From Streptomyces sp. CB03234 (GTDB taxonomy: Bacteria; Actinomycetota; Actinomycetes; Streptomycetales; Streptomycetaceae), in assembly GCF_001905885.1 (NCBI RefSeq), contig NZ_LIYH01000007.1, positions 124,001 through 188,000 of the forward strand: DNA of 64,000 nucleotides. The letters are read 5' to 3'. A program made the position numbers and the translations under genes. The notes beneath the pieces were generated by a model. That model searched no databases and was not told where the DNA came from. It saw only the letters and a list, made by a program, of their open reading frames with translations. The first letter of the stretch is position 1, and the number at the start of each line of letters is the position of its first letter. This document shows positions 63,378 to 64,000 of the stretch, piece after piece.

Positions 63378-64000
63378 TCACGGGGAGGGTGCCGGCCTGT
63401 GCCCGGACAGCAGGAAGACCACGGAGCGGTCGCGTTCGGTCCAGGAGCCGGGGTCGAGTTCCACGGACTGGAGGAGCGCGCACTCGACCGCGTACCCGCC
63501 GTCGCTCAGCGCCGCGCCGATGGCCTCCGCCTCGTCCCGGGTGGTGGCGTGTGTGACGATCCGCTCGGGGCGGCGGTCCGCGCAGGCGGTGACGACGGCC
63601 GCTCCCCCGCCCCCGACGCGTACGACGTCGGGCTCGGGCAGCCGCTCCAGCACGTGCGGCGCGCGGCCCGCCACGGTCTGGATCTGGACGCCGAAGTGGC
63701 GTGCGGCGGCCTCGGTGCGGGCGCACGCCGTCCGGTCCTCGTCGACCGCGATGACGGCGGCGCCGAACCGTGCGGCCTCCACGGCCAGCGCCCCCGCGCC
63801 GCAGCCGATGTCCCAGACGAGGTCGCCGGTGCGCGGCCCCAGGCGGGCGAGCTGGGCGGCGCGGAGGCCGGCCGACTCGCCGGTGCCGAGATCGTCGCCG
63901 TACGCGTGCGAGGGCAGCCCCCAGCCGCGTACCGTTCCCGGGTCGTGGCCCATCAGCCAGCCCCCGCCCTGCGTGCCCGTCGCCGCGGCGCCGCCGATGA
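63378..64000 (-). CDS. cobL: Precorrin-6Y C5,15-methyltransferase, CbiT part (5' end outside window)
   Basis: The frame is open to the right edge, so only the C-terminal 207 codons are seen. WGLPSHAYGDD, then LGPRTGDLVWDIGCGAGALAVEAARFGAAVIAVDED, is the CbiT-type SAM-binding domain. Residues upstream (IGGAAATGTQGGGWLMGHDPGTVRG) run on in frame, as expected for a CbiE-CbiT (CobL) fusion. It methylates precorrin-6B at C5/C15 with decarboxylation in B12 synthesis. An ATG at 63953 is internal and not taken as the start. Confidence 0.82.
   Translation of the reverse strand, partial: IGGAAATGTQGGGWLMGHDPGTVRGWGLPSHAYGDDLGTGESAGLRAAQLARLGPRTGDLVWDIGCGAGALAVEAARFGAAVIAVDEDRTACARTEAAARHFGVQIQTVAGRAPHVLERLPEPDVVRVGGGGAAVVTACADRRPERIVTHATTRDEAEAIGAALSDGGYAVECALLQSVELDPGSWTERDRSVVFLLSGHRPAPSP

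Overview
The window is a 64-kb piece of high-GC actinobacterial chromosome, almost certainly Streptomyces. Support for this comes from very high GC at third codon positions, frequent GTG/TTG starts, the sporulation gene ssgB, the PimA/PatA/PgsA phosphatidylinositol-mannoside genes, and the gene order itself. From memory, aroB-aroK-aroC to relA, secDF, ruvABC, pdxST, thrS, ssgB and cobT follow the conserved core around SCO1494-SCO1554 of S. coelicolor. I saw no transposase, integrase, phage gene, CRISPR array or biosynthetic cluster.

Layout. 1-8.4 kb (minus strand): shikimate genes (aroB start, aroK, aroC, aroE), endolytic transglycosylase mltG, ruvX, alaS and two small envelope-type proteins. 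8.8-16.9 kb: rpsD diverging from an iron-box-preceded DUF2470 gene, rarA, a VKOR-like protein, hisS with a metallo-hydrolase, a membrane-anchored cyclophilin and a DUF349 protein. 16.9-29.5 kb (minus strand): relA, apt, secF, secD, yajC, ruvB, a coupled 144-aa ORF, ruvA, ruvC, yebC, pdxT, pdxS and a LemA-like protein. 29.5-33.4 kb: a lactonase-like metallo-hydrolase, then pimA, patA-like and pgsA genes for phosphatidylinositol-mannoside synthesis. 33.6-43.2 kb: an EF-G2-type GTPase, an unknown membrane protein, a HIT protein, thrS, a two-gene unit containing a DUF4365 nuclease-like protein, and a DnaQ-like exonuclease. 43.2-53.2 kb: two identical tRNA-Val(CAC) genes flanking a large membrane protein, ssgB, several small or regulatory proteins, pabC-pabB and a five-gene tRNA cluster. 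53.2-64 kb: a zinc-ribbon protein, a phosphotransferase, a repeat-rich intergenic region, a Ser/Thr kinase, a SpoU methyltransferase and cobalamin/siroheme genes. The last group is a cysG-type fusion, a BluB-CobT fusion and the end of a CobL-type enzyme.

How the genes fit together. Several tight operons are visible from overlapping start and stop codons. These include aroC-aroK, ruvC-ruvA-ORF-ruvB, secF-apt, pgsA-patA-pimA, pdxS-pdxT and pabB-pabC. Strong GC-rich hairpins end many units: rpsD, hisS, DUF349/relA, apt, yebC, thrS, ssgB and the tRNA groups.

Most worth a second look: the trifunctional-looking cobT product (about 510 disordered residues, then BluB, then CobT); the iron box inside the 56-bp rpsD/DUF2470 divergent promoter; the doubly coupled ORF between ruvA and ruvB; the tRNA-Val(GAC) copy with a compensated acceptor stem; the DUF4365 pair; and a family of dispersed non-coding GC-rich repeats with at least four copies here, one pair in inverted orientation.
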